64,000 nt of DNA from Vicingaceae bacterium (GCA_028245195.1 JAOKCF010000001.1:1-64000), one strand, 5' to 3'; shown: positions 50,432-60,705, counted from the first letter of the stretch. Notes: generated by a model not told the origin, from the letters alone. Made by a program: numbers and translations.

Positions 50432-51166
50432 TTGTTCCTCATGTTCGAGTGGATTGAAAACATACGTTACCCAGAATCAAAAATAAAAACTTACCACTTG
50501 GTTTTAATGAAGTTTGATGGTTACTATCAAAACTTAAATCCGAAAATGAGACAAGTATTCGTCCTACGTAACTTGTCATTTTTACAACACATCAAATTCT
50601 CCTCTTCCAACCAAATCCAATTGACCATTGAGATTAAAGTTATAGTAGCAAGTGGCTTTATTCAGCTTACTTTCGGTTTAAAGCGTTACCGCCTCTAATA
50701 TTTTAAAAATATTCACCTTGTGCACCAACCTTATGTTTACAAAGAAGTTGGTATTCCCTTTCATGGAGATACCAACCCCAAAACAGCACGAATCAATTTG
50801 GTTTGGTCGGTAGTCAAAGAAGGCTTTTTGATTCCGGATGTTGCCCTAAACCTTTGCCTTCAAGAATTCTCTGATGCACTCACTATCGAGAACCAAAAGC
50901 GGATTTACTTTAACAGGTTTTACCCACAAAGCGATTTGTTGCTCTATTTTCAAGCTGCAAAGCACGAAATGCATGTCATTACAAATGGGAAAGATTCAAT
51001 TTTTAGGACTTACGGAGCTGCTAACCTTATGGAGTTTTTTGCAGTTTCGGTAGAAGTGTTTTTCGAATAGCCAAGGCGCTTTGCCATTGAGAATCCTCTC
51101 TTGTTCGAAAAGCTCTGTTTCATACTCCATCTAGATCCAAGAAAAATAGGAAACCCAAGGTTGTAA
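50432..51166 (+). pseudogene. MtfA/M90-family zinc peptidase pseudogene
   Basis: IQLTFGLKRYRL*YFKNIHLVHQPYVYKEVGIPFHGDTNPKTARINLVWSVVKEGF...YGAANLMEFFAVSVEVFFE*PRRFAIENPLLFEKL; same frame with TAA 50696 and TAG 51068; HExxH position reads QEFSD. Confidence 0.85.
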
Positions 51167-51254
51167 ACTAAAAATGTTATTGAGTGTTAAAGTTTCTCTT
51201 AACCAAAGGAATGAACATCCTAATTGCGTCAAAGACTTTAATTTCACCAACCAA

Positions 51255-53699
51255 ATGAAAAAGCAGCTTCTAATTTTCCTTGTCATTTTTTGTGTTCAAC
51301 TAGTCGTCAACGGACAAGACCGAGCTGAGAGGAGCGTATCCATAGCTGCACCAGAAAAACCTAAAACAGCTGTTACCGGAAAAATAGTGAACGAAATAAA
51401 GGAGAGTATTCCCTTTGCCAATGTTGCAGTTTACCGAACCGATGACAAAAGCTTAGTTGGTGGAACATCAAGTGATATAGATGGTAATTTTTCAATTGAC
51501 ATTCGTCCTGGAACCTACAATTTCAAATTTAGTTTTCTCTCCTTTCAAACCTTAACGAAACGCAGTATAGTGTTAGAAAGGCAAGGAATTAACTTTGGAG
51601 AGATTGAATTGGTCAGTGAAGCCAAAGAAATTGATGAAGTAGAAGTTGTTACTGATCGAAGTCAAATGGAATTGAAGTTGGACAAACGAGTATTCAACAT
51701 TGAGCAAGATTTAGCTAATGCCGGTTCTAACGCTGCAGAAATTCTGGATAATATTCCTTCAGTACAAGTAGATGTGGAAGGTAACATTAGCCTTCGTGGC
51801 TCACAGAATGTCAGGGTGTTAATCGATGGTAAACCTTCAACCATAACCGGAACGAGCTCAGCCGATGTTTTGCGCCAATTCCAAGGCAGCATGATTGAAC
51901 GAATTGAAGTAATCACTATCCCTTCAGCTCGGTATGATGCTGAAGGTGAAACAGGAATCATCAACATTGTTCTTAAAAAGAACAAACGGAAGGGAATTAA
52001 TGGAGGAATTGAAATAGTAGCAGGATATCCTGACAATTACCGACTAGCGTTTAACTTAAATTACAGAACGGAGAAGCTAAACTTTTTTACTTCTTACGGA
52101 TTGTCCTACCGAGATTCGCCGGGTGGAGGTTCAGGTTACCAAGAATTTAAGAGGAACGATTCCATCATCTCTATACTTGAAACAGAAAACGACAGGAAGA
52201 GACAAAGTTTTGGACAAAATGTGCGACTTGGGACTGACATTTTTCTAAATGACTATAACACCATTACGGTTTCCGGGTTATTCAACATTTCAGATCAAGA
52301 GAATACAGCGGTCTTGGAATACAGAGACTTGAATCCACAAAAAGAACTACTTCAACAATCAATTAGAGAAGATATTGAAGATGAAACAGGTCAAAACGTT
52401 GAGGCTTCCTTTAACTACACTAAAACCTTTAAACAGGAAGACAGAAAATGGTCTACAGACTTTCAATGGAGTGAAAGCGATGACTTAGAAGCATCTAATA
52501 TTGAGGAAATTTTTCAACCTTCAGGTGATTTAGTCACTCAAGTTATTTCCAATTTAGAAGCTAATCGTACAATTTTACTACAATCAGGCTACGTGCACCC
52601 CTTAAAGAACGACCGTTTATTAGAAGGTGGAATTCGATCTACTTTGAGAACCATTGAGAATGAATTTTCTGTGCAGCAGGATACCAATGGCCGTGGACTT
52701 GCGATTGACCCTCGATTTAACAATGACTTTCAATTTGATGAAAATGTATATGCTGGCTATTTGCAATTTGGCAACGAAATTGAAAAGTTTTCATACCAAT
52801 TAGGTTTGAGAGCTGAGATATCTGACATAAAATCTGATTTAAAGTTGACTAATCAGGTCTTCAAACAAGACTATTTTAATTTTTTCCCTTCTGCATTTTT
52901 TACCTACAAGGTATACAAAACAAAGCAATTTTTACTGAGTTATAGTCGTAGAATCAATCGCCCTAATTACCGATACTTATTACCCTTTCAAACCTTTAGC
53001 GACAACCGAAATTTTTGGCAAGGCAACCCTAACTTAGTTCCAGAATACACCGACTCATATGAAATTGGCTACTTGCACTACTTCAAGAAAGGTTCATTCT
53101 TTACCAGTTTATACTATCGCCATAGAACAAATGTTATTGAAAGAATTGTGCAAGCTTATGATGATGGTACCACTATTCGATTCCCAATTAACCTATCTAC
53201 GGAAGATAATGTAGGAGTTGAATTAAATGGTAGTTACCGGTTTTCAAAAAAAGTTAGCTTAAATGCAAATGCTAACTTTTATAGAGCGCAGAGAGAAGGA
53301 ACTTTCGAAGGGATAAAACTGGAGAATAAAGTCTTTACTATGAATGGTCGAGCGAACTTAAAGGCAGAAGTTGTAAAAGGCTTAGATGTGCAAGCTAATT
53401 TCAGGTATAGAGCTCCTCAAAACACCACTCAAGGAAGATCGTTATCTGTTTACTCTCTTGATTTATCAGCAGGAAAAGATGTTCTTCAAGGAAAAGGAAC
53501 CGTTGTAGCAAGTGTTAGAGATGTATTCAATTCAAGAAAAAGACGATCGATAACCGATACTGAAACGATTTACAACGAAACGGATTTTCAATGGAGAGCA
53601 CGACAATTCTTGTTAACCTTCAGTTACCGAATCAATCAGAAAAAAGAAAGAGGTCCTGATGAAAATAGAGGCAAATCAGTTGGTGGTGACGATTTCTAA
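51255..53699 (+). CDS. Outer membrane beta-barrel / TonB-dependent receptor-like protein
   Basis: Signal peptide MKKQLLIFLVIFCVQLVVNGQ, carboxypeptidase-regulatory-like domain, plug and beta-barrel. Confidence 0.9.
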   Translation: MKKQLLIFLVIFCVQLVVNGQDRAERSVSIAAPEKPKTAVTGKIVNEIKESIPFANVAVYRTDDKSLVGGTSSDIDGNFSIDIRPGTYNFKFSFLSFQTLTKRSIVLERQGINFGEIELVSEAKEIDEVEVVTDRSQMELKLDKRVFNIEQDLANAGSNAAEILDNIPSVQVDVEGNISLRGSQNVRVLIDGKPSTITGTSSADVLRQFQGSMIERIEVITIPSARYDAEGETGIINIVLKKNKRKGINGGIEIVAGYPDNYRLAFNLNYRTEKLNFFTSYGLSYRDSPGGGSGYQEFKRNDSIISILETENDRKRQSFGQNVRLGTDIFLNDYNTITVSGLFNISDQENTAVLEYRDLNPQKELLQQSIREDIEDETGQNVEASFNYTKTFKQEDRKWSTDFQWSESDDLEASNIEEIFQPSGDLVTQVISNLEANRTILLQSGYVHPLKNDRLLEGGIRSTLRTIENEFSVQQDTNGRGLAIDPRFNNDFQFDENVYAGYLQFGNEIEKFSYQLGLRAEISDIKSDLKLTNQVFKQDYFNFFPSAFFTYKVYKTKQFLLSYSRRINRPNYRYLLPFQTFSDNRNFWQGNPNLVPEYTDSYEIGYLHYFKKGSFFTSLYYRHRTNVIERIVQAYDDGTTIRFPINLSTEDNVGVELNGSYRFSKKVSLNANANFYRAQREGTFEGIKLENKVFTMNGRANLKAEVVKGLDVQANFRYRAPQNTTQGRSLSVYSLDLSAGKDVLQGKGTVVASVRDVFNSRKRRSITDTETIYNETDFQWRARQFLLTFSYRINQKKERGPDENRGKSVGGDDF

Positions 53700-53736
53700 G
53701 CTATCTTAGCAAAGAAATAATCTCAAACCAAACACC

Positions 53737-54246
53737 ATGACTGTAGGTGAATTTAAAATTCTGGAATCAATAATTGTTATCGCCTTCTTTTCACTAATCA
53801 AGTTCATTTCAAAGGTTGCCATTCGAAAGGCTACTCAAAAATTTAGCTACCAAGAATCGAGGATTACGATTATCAAGAAGATATTCAACCTCATTGTGTT
53901 TCTCTCTATAATTTCCATTCTGCTAATTATTTGGGGAGTAGATCAATCTAAGTTCATCTTATTCTTATCTTAATTTTTAATCATTCTAGGTGTTGCATTT
54001 TTTGCACAATGGTCAATTTTATCCAATGTAACCTCTACACTCATTCTGTTTTTTAACCACCACGTTAAAATTGGAGATGAGATTGCTGTGGCGGAAAAAG
54101 ATTCAGAAATATTAGGCAGAATAAGTGACATTGGGTTATTCTTTGTAAATATTGTAACGAGCGACAATAAACAGATATCTATTCCAAGCAACTTATTTAT
54201 TCAGAAAGCAATAAAGAAAGACTTACCAGATTTAAATAACAACTAG
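53737..54246 (+). pseudogene. MscS-type mechanosensitive channel, interrupted by single in-frame TAA (53971-53973)
   Basis: ...WGVDQSKFILFLS*FLIILGVAFFAQWSILSNVTSTLILFFNHHVKIGDEIAVAEKDSEILGRISDIGLFFVNIVTSDNKQISIPSNLFIQKAI... in one frame. Confidence 0.85.
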
Positions 54247-56361
54247 TTTTTCTAGTTTCACTTTGGCCTTTAAGTTGCCAAAAGCAATAGTGGCCTCTTT
54301 TCCATCAACACTCAATACATCCCCTACTTGCTTCGTGTTTTTTATTTTTACTCGTGAACCTACTAACAACGGTTTCTCTGTTTTACCTGGAACGGGTTTT
54401 TTCCGCTTCTGCCTGTTTCCTTTGGCATTTTCGGCAGCCTCTTTCAGTTTTTGAGCCTCTTGCGTTTTTCGTAAGGCCATTTCAATTTTAGATTTTTCAA
54501 TCGTAATGTATTTCTTCAGATCCTTTAAATACTCTGTTTGTTTGGCAGTAGATTTAGAAGGGTAATTCTGAATGAATTGACTCATTTTTTTACCGTGATT
54601 CAAGAACTTGTTATTTTTTTCAATCAGCTGTTGTTGAGACTTTAGTCGCTCTTCATAGTGCGTGCTCTTTTCTTCAAATTCCTCCTTGCTAGCTGCCATC
54701 TCTTGGTTGGCAGTGTAACTTTCCTTCTTCAATTTTTGCAAAATTGACTTATCTCGCTGTAAGTCAGAAATTAACTTATCCAACTCAATTTTTTGCCCGT
54801 CAACTTTCGCTTTTGCTCGCTTTAACATTTCCGATGGAATTCCATTCATTTGCGCAACTTCAAACGTAAAAGAAGAACCCGGCTGCCCAACTGCCAATTG
54901 GTATTCCGGAACTAAGGTATTCCGATTAAAAATCATATTGGCATTAATTGCTTCTATCGATTGAGCCGCCTTCAACTTAATGTTGGAATAGTGTGTAGTA
55001 ATTACACCAAAGCAACCTTCTTCGTAGATGGTTTCAAAAAATACCTCAGCCAAAGCACCGCCTAATTCTGGATCGGAACCTGTTCCAAATTCATCTAACA
55101 ATAAGAGTGTTTTAGGCGACGTTTTTCCCAAGAAGAAATTCATGCGCTGTAAGCGATAACTATACGTACTTAGTTGGTTTTCTATCGACTGGTTATCCCC
55201 TATATCTGAAAGCACATAATCGAAAAAAGCCATTTTACTTTTTGTGGAAACTGGGACCAATAATGCCGACTGAAACATGATTTGTAATAACCCCATCGTT
55301 TTTAGGGTAATTGACTTCCCTCCTGCATTCGGTCCAGAAATCACCAGCAAACGGCTGTCCTTTTTCAAAGAAAAACTTTGAGGAACAGTTTTCAATTTCG
55401 CCGCTTCATTCTTAACCATTAAGATAGGATGAAATGCATCAATCAATTCCGTATCCTGGTTCTGGAAATTAATAACAGGTCTTACACCGTTAATCTTTTG
55501 AGCCAATTTCACTCGGGCATTAACCTCATCAAAAGCGCACAATATTTTCTGGTAACTAGCAATTAAGTCCAGATAACCCCTTAAAAAGTTGGTGAGCTCC
55601 GCCAATATTCTTCGAATTTCTTTTCGCTCATCATCAATCAACTGGTCCAATTCAAAATTGAGCGATTGGTTCACTCGTGGTTCAATGTAAGTAAGTGAAC
55701 CAGTTTTTGAAGAACCCAATATACTACCATCAACCTGTCGTTTATAAGTTGAAATAACAGTCATCACTCTTCGGTTATCAATTACGTTTTCAATAATTTC
55801 GTCAATGTACCCGCTTGCTCGGGCAGCTTTTATTGCCTTATCAAAATTTCGATTAATTTGTTTTTTCCTGCTTGCTATGCTTTGACGAATTTGAAGTAAC
55901 TCAGCGGAAGCGTCATCTTTTACGTGGAGGCGCTTATCTAATATCTTGTCGATCTCCTTCTCTATATCTTTTGTATAGTGCGCGCCTTCCAACAAGGTTT
56001 TGAGGGTCAAATAATCCGTGTAATGTTCCTTAAAAAATAGAAACAGTTCATTCACAAAGCGAGAGGCATCTAGTATCTTAACAATTGCGTCCAACTCTAA
56101 AACAGATGCATTGATATTCAGCAGTTGAATTTCTTTGTTCAATTCCTGAAATTCCATTCTTGGAAAACGCACTCCCCTATTTCGAACCAATTGTAAGTCA
56201 TGCGAGAGATTGAGACGATGCTCCACTTCTTTCTGATCGCGATACGGATGAAGTTTCGACGATCTATCAGCCACTGTTTCAGTAATGCAAAAGCCAGCCA
56301 ACCAAGTTCTAATTTGATCAAATTCTAAATCTACAGCCGTTTTTTCGTCGAAAAACTTCAT
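54232..56361 (-). CDS. MutS2-like DNA repair ATPase lacking a C-terminal Smr domain
   Basis: ISGPNAGGKSITLKTMGLL, LLLLDEFGTGSDPELGGALAE, TTHYSNIK; ends after KOW-like segment. Confidence 0.92.
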   Translation of the reverse strand: MKFFDEKTAVDLEFDQIRTWLAGFCITETVADRSSKLHPYRDQKEVEHRLNLSHDLQLVRNRGVRFPRMEFQELNKEIQLLNINASVLELDAIVKILDASRFVNELFLFFKEHYTDYLTLKTLLEGAHYTKDIEKEIDKILDKRLHVKDDASAELLQIRQSIASRKKQINRNFDKAIKAARASGYIDEIIENVIDNRRVMTVISTYKRQVDGSILGSSKTGSLTYIEPRVNQSLNFELDQLIDDERKEIRRILAELTNFLRGYLDLIASYQKILCAFDEVNARVKLAQKINGVRPVINFQNQDTELIDAFHPILMVKNEAAKLKTVPQSFSLKKDSRLLVISGPNAGGKSITLKTMGLLQIMFQSALLVPVSTKSKMAFFDYVLSDIGDNQSIENQLSTYSYRLQRMNFFLGKTSPKTLLLLDEFGTGSDPELGGALAEVFFETIYEEGCFGVITTHYSNIKLKAAQSIEAINANMIFNRNTLVPEYQLAVGQPGSSFTFEVAQMNGIPSEMLKRAKAKVDGQKIELDKLISDLQRDKSILQKLKKESYTANQEMAASKEEFEEKSTHYEERLKSQQQLIEKNNKFLNHGKKMSQFIQNYPSKSTAKQTEYLKDLKKYITIEKSKIEMALRKTQEAQKLKEAAENAKGNRQKRKKPVPGKTEKPLLVGSRVKIKNTKQVGDVLSVDGKEATIAFGNLKAKVKLEKLVVI

Positions 56362-56489
56362 GTGGTAAAAGTACTCGAAATGCTTGCGTTATGCTATCTT
56401 AAAACCGCTAAACTAGCTCATGGTTCATTGTATTGTTCCACTCATCAAAAATCGAACGACTCGGTGAAAGATTTATTTATTTTTAAGCC

Positions 56490-57683
56490 ATGAATTTAAA
56501 AGCTTATCCAAAAAGTACGTTACAGAGTTTTGGCATCGTAGGTCTAGTTTTTGTCGCCATGATTCTTTTTTATCCTGTGCAAATTGCCCTTAACGATAGC
56601 ATAGGACTCAGTCCTTCTTTTTTAATTTACTACATCTTGGCAATGGGAGCACCCCTTATGCTCATGCATTTTCTAAAAAAGAAAGAAGAAGGCTCAGTAA
56701 AGTACTTGTTAAAGCCGAATGATATTGGGGTGGTTTTATTATTAATAGTGGGCACAATTGCATTGCAATGGGGATTTACAAGTCCCATAGGAACTAGCAT
56801 TCCGATGCCCGAAATGTTTAAACAAAGATTTCGCGAAATGGCGGAGCAAATGAACGACGGTTATGGCTTATTGACAGTGGCGGTGATGGCTCCGTTTTTT
56901 GAAGAATTCGTTTTCAGAGGAGTGATGTTGGACGGTTTACTGAAACGAAAATCCACTTGGGCAGCAATTTTGATTAGTGCAGCACTTTTTGGCCTGGTGC
57001 ATTTAAACCCATGGCAATTTGTTGCTGCTATGATCATTGGAACCTTTGCCGGCTGGGTATATTCTAGAACAAAAAGTTTGATTTACTGTATGATCATTCA
57101 TTTTGTAAATAATTTTACAGCTTCTGTTTTTATGTATTTTAATAAAGATGCAGCTTCAATGGATGTTGAATTACATGAAATGTATGGTGGAATGACAAAC
57201 ATGTACGTCATCATTGCTGCATCTATCGTAATAGCGGCGATTTGTATATCCATGTTAAACAAACGCATGAAAATGGAAGCAGCAGATGAAAACTCTTTTC
57301 AGAATCTAGAAATAGACAAGGTAGAATGGTTAGAGGGATACCAACCAAGCAATAAAATGAAAATTTTAAGAAACATTGCAGCCGTGGTTATCGGACTGGT
57401 CATTGGTAGTATTGTGAACATGTATATTATTAAACTGAATGGAGTCCTCGTTCCTTTACCCGAAGGAATGGATCCAAATGACATGGATAGCTTGCAAGCC
57501 AACATGGGCCAATTCACTCTTTTAAATTATTTGGTGGTCTTCTTAGCACATTCTTTTGGCACTTTAACAGGAGCTTTGGTTGCGGGGCTTATTGGCGCTA
57601 GCAATAAGGTGATTTTAATGTACATTATTGCATTTGCCTTCATGGTTGGCGGAATTAGCATGGTTAGTAGCGAAAACAGTTAA
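56490..57683 (+). CDS. CPBP family intramembrane glutamic endopeptidase/metalloprotease
   Basis: APFFEEFVFRGVMLDGLLKR, LFGLVHLNPWQF. Confidence 0.9.
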   Translation: MNLKAYPKSTLQSFGIVGLVFVAMILFYPVQIALNDSIGLSPSFLIYYILAMGAPLMLMHFLKKKEEGSVKYLLKPNDIGVVLLLIVGTIALQWGFTSPIGTSIPMPEMFKQRFREMAEQMNDGYGLLTVAVMAPFFEEFVFRGVMLDGLLKRKSTWAAILISAALFGLVHLNPWQFVAAMIIGTFAGWVYSRTKSLIYCMIIHFVNNFTASVFMYFNKDAASMDVELHEMYGGMTNMYVIIAASIVIAAICISMLNKRMKMEAADENSFQNLEIDKVEWLEGYQPSNKMKILRNIAAVVIGLVIGSIVNMYIIKLNGVLVPLPEGMDPNDMDSLQANMGQFTLLNYLVVFLAHSFGTLTGALVAGLIGASNKVILMYIIAFAFMVGGISMVSSENS

Positions 57684-57721
57684 AAAGTAGTACAAACATT
57701 ACATTAAAATAATTGAATAAG

Positions 57722-57850
57722 ATGGAAGAATTTAAGACGCAATGGACACGAGAAGAACTGAAAGCCTGGTTGTTTTGGGTTGCTCCAATTGTAGGTGCAG
57801 CTTTGGCTGGATTAGTTTACAAGTTCATTTCTTCAGAAAAAAATAATTAA
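57722..57850 (+). pseudogene. Remnant of aquaporin Z C-terminus (42 aa)
   Basis: MEEFKTQWTREELKAWLFWVAPIVGAALAGLVYKFISSEKNN; LWLFWVAPIxGAxxAGLxYK is the terminal TM helix of AqpZ. Confidence 0.7.
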
Positions 57851-57853
57851 AAC

Positions 57854-57985
57854 AACGGCTAACAATGTATATGAAAGATAGGTGACCTAGTTCTAAATTG
57901 AAGGCTTTTCGCTAGCGTCAAACTTTGTGCTTAACCGAAGGCTTAGTGCTTCTTAATCGCCTACTTTTCATATACTAAAAGTTTC
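57854..57985. repeat. Imperfect palindromic intergenic repeat element (MITE/REP-like)
   Basis: Inverted ends gtatatgaaagataggtga (57867-57885) / tcgcctacttttcatatac (57957-57975). Confidence 0.65.
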
Positions 57986-57993
57986 AAAAAGAC

Positions 57994-58500
57994 ATGACTC
58001 GCATTCTTATTTTATTGTTTTTCACCCTAACGTATTCAATGGAAGTAATCGGCCAAAATTATATGGTGATTGGTGAAAGCAGTTACCCAAGCGCTGAGAC
58101 AATCACGTTACAGTCAGATTCGGACGTCAGTTTTATAAAAGACTTAGCCCTTATATTCGCAAAAGACGATGAACAAGCGGCATTAATTGTTCGGTCGGCA
58201 CTCGTAAGCACGGTGCGCATTAGTGGTAAACTAATTATTGTTCTCAATGATGGAACCTCAATTACTTGCAGTGAAAAAGGACAAAAAGAAAATATAGACG
58301 GCTTCGCCTCTACCGAATACAACATAACACAGGAAGACTTGGCTCAATTGAAAAGGAGTAACATTCAAACAGTAAACTATGAGATTCAATGCGCTGACTG
58401 CTCCAGGAACCTCTTATACGAAGGAAAATATTCAGCATCGAACAGAGGAGATTCGCGAACCAATTTTGTTCTGCTATTAACCGATTTTTACAGAGATTAA
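57994..58500 (+). CDS. Hypothetical secreted protein
   Basis: Signal peptide, open frame. Confidence 0.55.
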   Translation: MTRILILLFFTLTYSMEVIGQNYMVIGESSYPSAETITLQSDSDVSFIKDLALIFAKDDEQAALIVRSALVSTVRISGKLIIVLNDGTSITCSEKGQKENIDGFASTEYNITQEDLAQLKRSNIQTVNYEIQCADCSRNLLYEGKYSASNRGDSRTNFVLLLTDFYRD

Positions 58501-58512
58501 CTCCTGACCTAT

Positions 58513-58905
58513 TTAGTCATTATCAATGTCAGCCTGCCTTATATGAGCGAAAGTTGGCACATTCTCAATAATACTTCCTGCTCCTTTTTTATTTATTTTG
58601 AAGGTCACATCTTTTGTAGTTGTAAATAACAACACCGATAAAAATGGCTTACTAAGGTGTTTTTTAACCACTTCAAATGATTCTTCCAACGTAAGTTCAT
58701 CTTCCTTATCTTCAGTATCTCTAGATCGGTAACGTAACTTCAATAACACCTTAAAATCTCCTTCTGAATAGATAGGTCTTACAAATACATTTCTCAAATT
58801 GGGCTTACCAACAGTCTTTGCCATAGTTAACTTAGCAAAGCGCTCTTCCTGAACACTTTCTTTTACTTGCTCCCAAAACTGATTAAACAATTCTTCGTAA
58901 GACAT
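58513..58905 (-). CDS. Conserved hypothetical; possibly N-terminal fragment of a SAM-dependent methyltransferase family
   Basis: LRNVFVRPIYSEGDFKVLLKLRYRSRDTED...LSVLLFTTTKDVTFKINKKGAGSI...PTFAH. Confidence 0.45.
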   Translation of the reverse strand: MSYEELFNQFWEQVKESVQEERFAKLTMAKTVGKPNLRNVFVRPIYSEGDFKVLLKLRYRSRDTEDKEDELTLEESFEVVKKHLSKPFLSVLLFTTTKDVTFKINKKGAGSIIENVPTFAHIRQADIDND

Positions 58906-59139
58906 AAATTAGCTATTAATGAGGATGAAATTATTATTTCAAAATTAACATTATTAGTTCAATAAGGTATAGCCAGAATTGTGTATCCAAGATGATATTA
59001 ATGCACACCGAATAACAAATAACTTATAATCATACAATTAATTAGAGTAAAACAGAAAGGTGCTTCTTGTTGAAATTAATATCCCAATAATTTTAAAAAA
59101 GCAACGTTGTAAAGTGTCCATTCTTTTAAACGTCTACCC

Positions 59140-59997
59140 ATGAAAAATCTGTTTGCCCTTCTTATTGTTATTATTTTTTCCGGAAATAAAACGGCTACAC
59201 CTCCAAAAACTCTTTCCTTGCAAGCTGCGATAGACCGGAAATTAATTCAAGTAGATGTAAGTGGAAATACAAATAGCCCACATTACAGTCAACCCCTTCA
59301 GCTAAAAGTAAAAAATGTAAGTACTACTCCATTTACACTGCAAATCCCAAATGGTCAACGTTTTTTAACCGTAGATGAAGATGTGCAAGATATGATACTC
59401 GTAAAATCTGAATTGCTCGCCCTAGCTCTAGGAATCGAAAAATCGATTCTACTTAATGCCATGTGTACCCAAAAGGAGAGCGGAGGGCCAGGAGAAAATG
59501 AACCATATCGCATAGGGCCAATGGCTGAATCACATTTATTGCAGGTGAGCAACAAAATACAAGAATTGGAAGCTTACAATACCATTGGACAATATTATGT
59601 TTGGTCTATTTCAAATAATGTTGGCCTGGAGAGCATTGCAGGATTTGATGATACTGAGGCTCAAGAATTACAGCAATTTGTAGCAAAAATTACTGGTAAA
59701 AAAATTCCTGAGAAAGACCCGATAGATTACTTGACAAATTACGATAGCCCATCGCTTGCTAAAAGAACACTTGGAGGTTCATTTGAATATGGACTAGTTA
59801 AAACTTCTGTCATTACTATAGGCCTTTTTAACGAGCAAAATATAATTGTGAGAGAACTATTGAATAAGCCATCAACTCCTCGTGGTGATCACAAAATGAA
59901 CTTTGAGTTTGACATGGCAGCTTATACTGAACCAGTCTATATTGTTCGCCTTATTGTTGACGGTAGAATAAAAATAAGCACCAAGATTGAAACTTAG
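59140..59997 (+). CDS. Hypothetical secreted protein
   Basis: Signal-like N-term, long open frame with codon usage like neighbours. Confidence 0.6.
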   Translation: MKNLFALLIVIIFSGNKTATPPKTLSLQAAIDRKLIQVDVSGNTNSPHYSQPLQLKVKNVSTTPFTLQIPNGQRFLTVDEDVQDMILVKSELLALALGIEKSILLNAMCTQKESGGPGENEPYRIGPMAESHLLQVSNKIQELEAYNTIGQYYVWSISNNVGLESIAGFDDTEAQELQQFVAKITGKKIPEKDPIDYLTNYDSPSLAKRTLGGSFEYGLVKTSVITIGLFNEQNIIVRELLNKPSTPRGDHKMNFEFDMAAYTEPVYIVRLIVDGRIKISTKIET

Positions 59998-60198
59998 GCG
60001 GTTAAGAAGACCCTTCGGCAACTTATATAATGTGGAATCAAAAATGTGTTTCGCCCAAGTTGAAAACCAACTTGTTAATCACTAATCGTCACAGAGATTT
60101 GAACATCAAAACACATGTGCAACTCAAAGCAAGAAATTATTATCATTAGCTAAAAACAACGAGATAACCTAAAGCATTTTGCCAATGCTACAGATACT

Positions 60199-60705
60199 AT
60201 GAATTCAGATAAAAATCTTTCCAACCAAGAATTAGCAGCACAGAACTACAAGCGTTTATTTGACAATGCTCCAATTTATATATGAAATGAAGATTTCACG
60301 GCTGTTTATGACCAATTAGAGGAACTTCGGAAACGTAACATTACTGACATCCAATTATACCTAAAGGAAAACCCTGAGGTATTATTTTCGATGCTTTCGA
60401 AATTGAGAGTTACAAGTCTTAATAAAGCAACCTTAATGCTTTTTGAAGCTGAAAGTAATCAAGAGTTTCTAAATAACATACAACTTACATTTGGCGAAGG
60501 AGCTGACAAAATATCTGCAGATCTTATCGCTGCCATTTGGAACAATGAACAATCGTTTACGGCAGAAGTGAATTTTAAAACGCTTAAAGGGGAAGAATTC
60601 GCTGCATTATTCTCAGTACCAATTCCTAAAACCGAAGCAGAACGACAAACCGATCCAGTAACCATTCAGAGTATTCAAGAGTTAAAAGAGGCTGAGTTCA
60701 AATAA
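60199..60705 (+). pseudogene. PAS-type sensor domain fragment with in-frame TGA (60283-60285)
   Basis: MNSDKNLSNQELAAQNYKRLFDNAPIYI*NEDFTAVYDQLEELRKRNITDIQLYLKENPEVLFSMLSKLRVTSLNKATLMLF...; no kinase/output domain follows. Confidence 0.75.
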
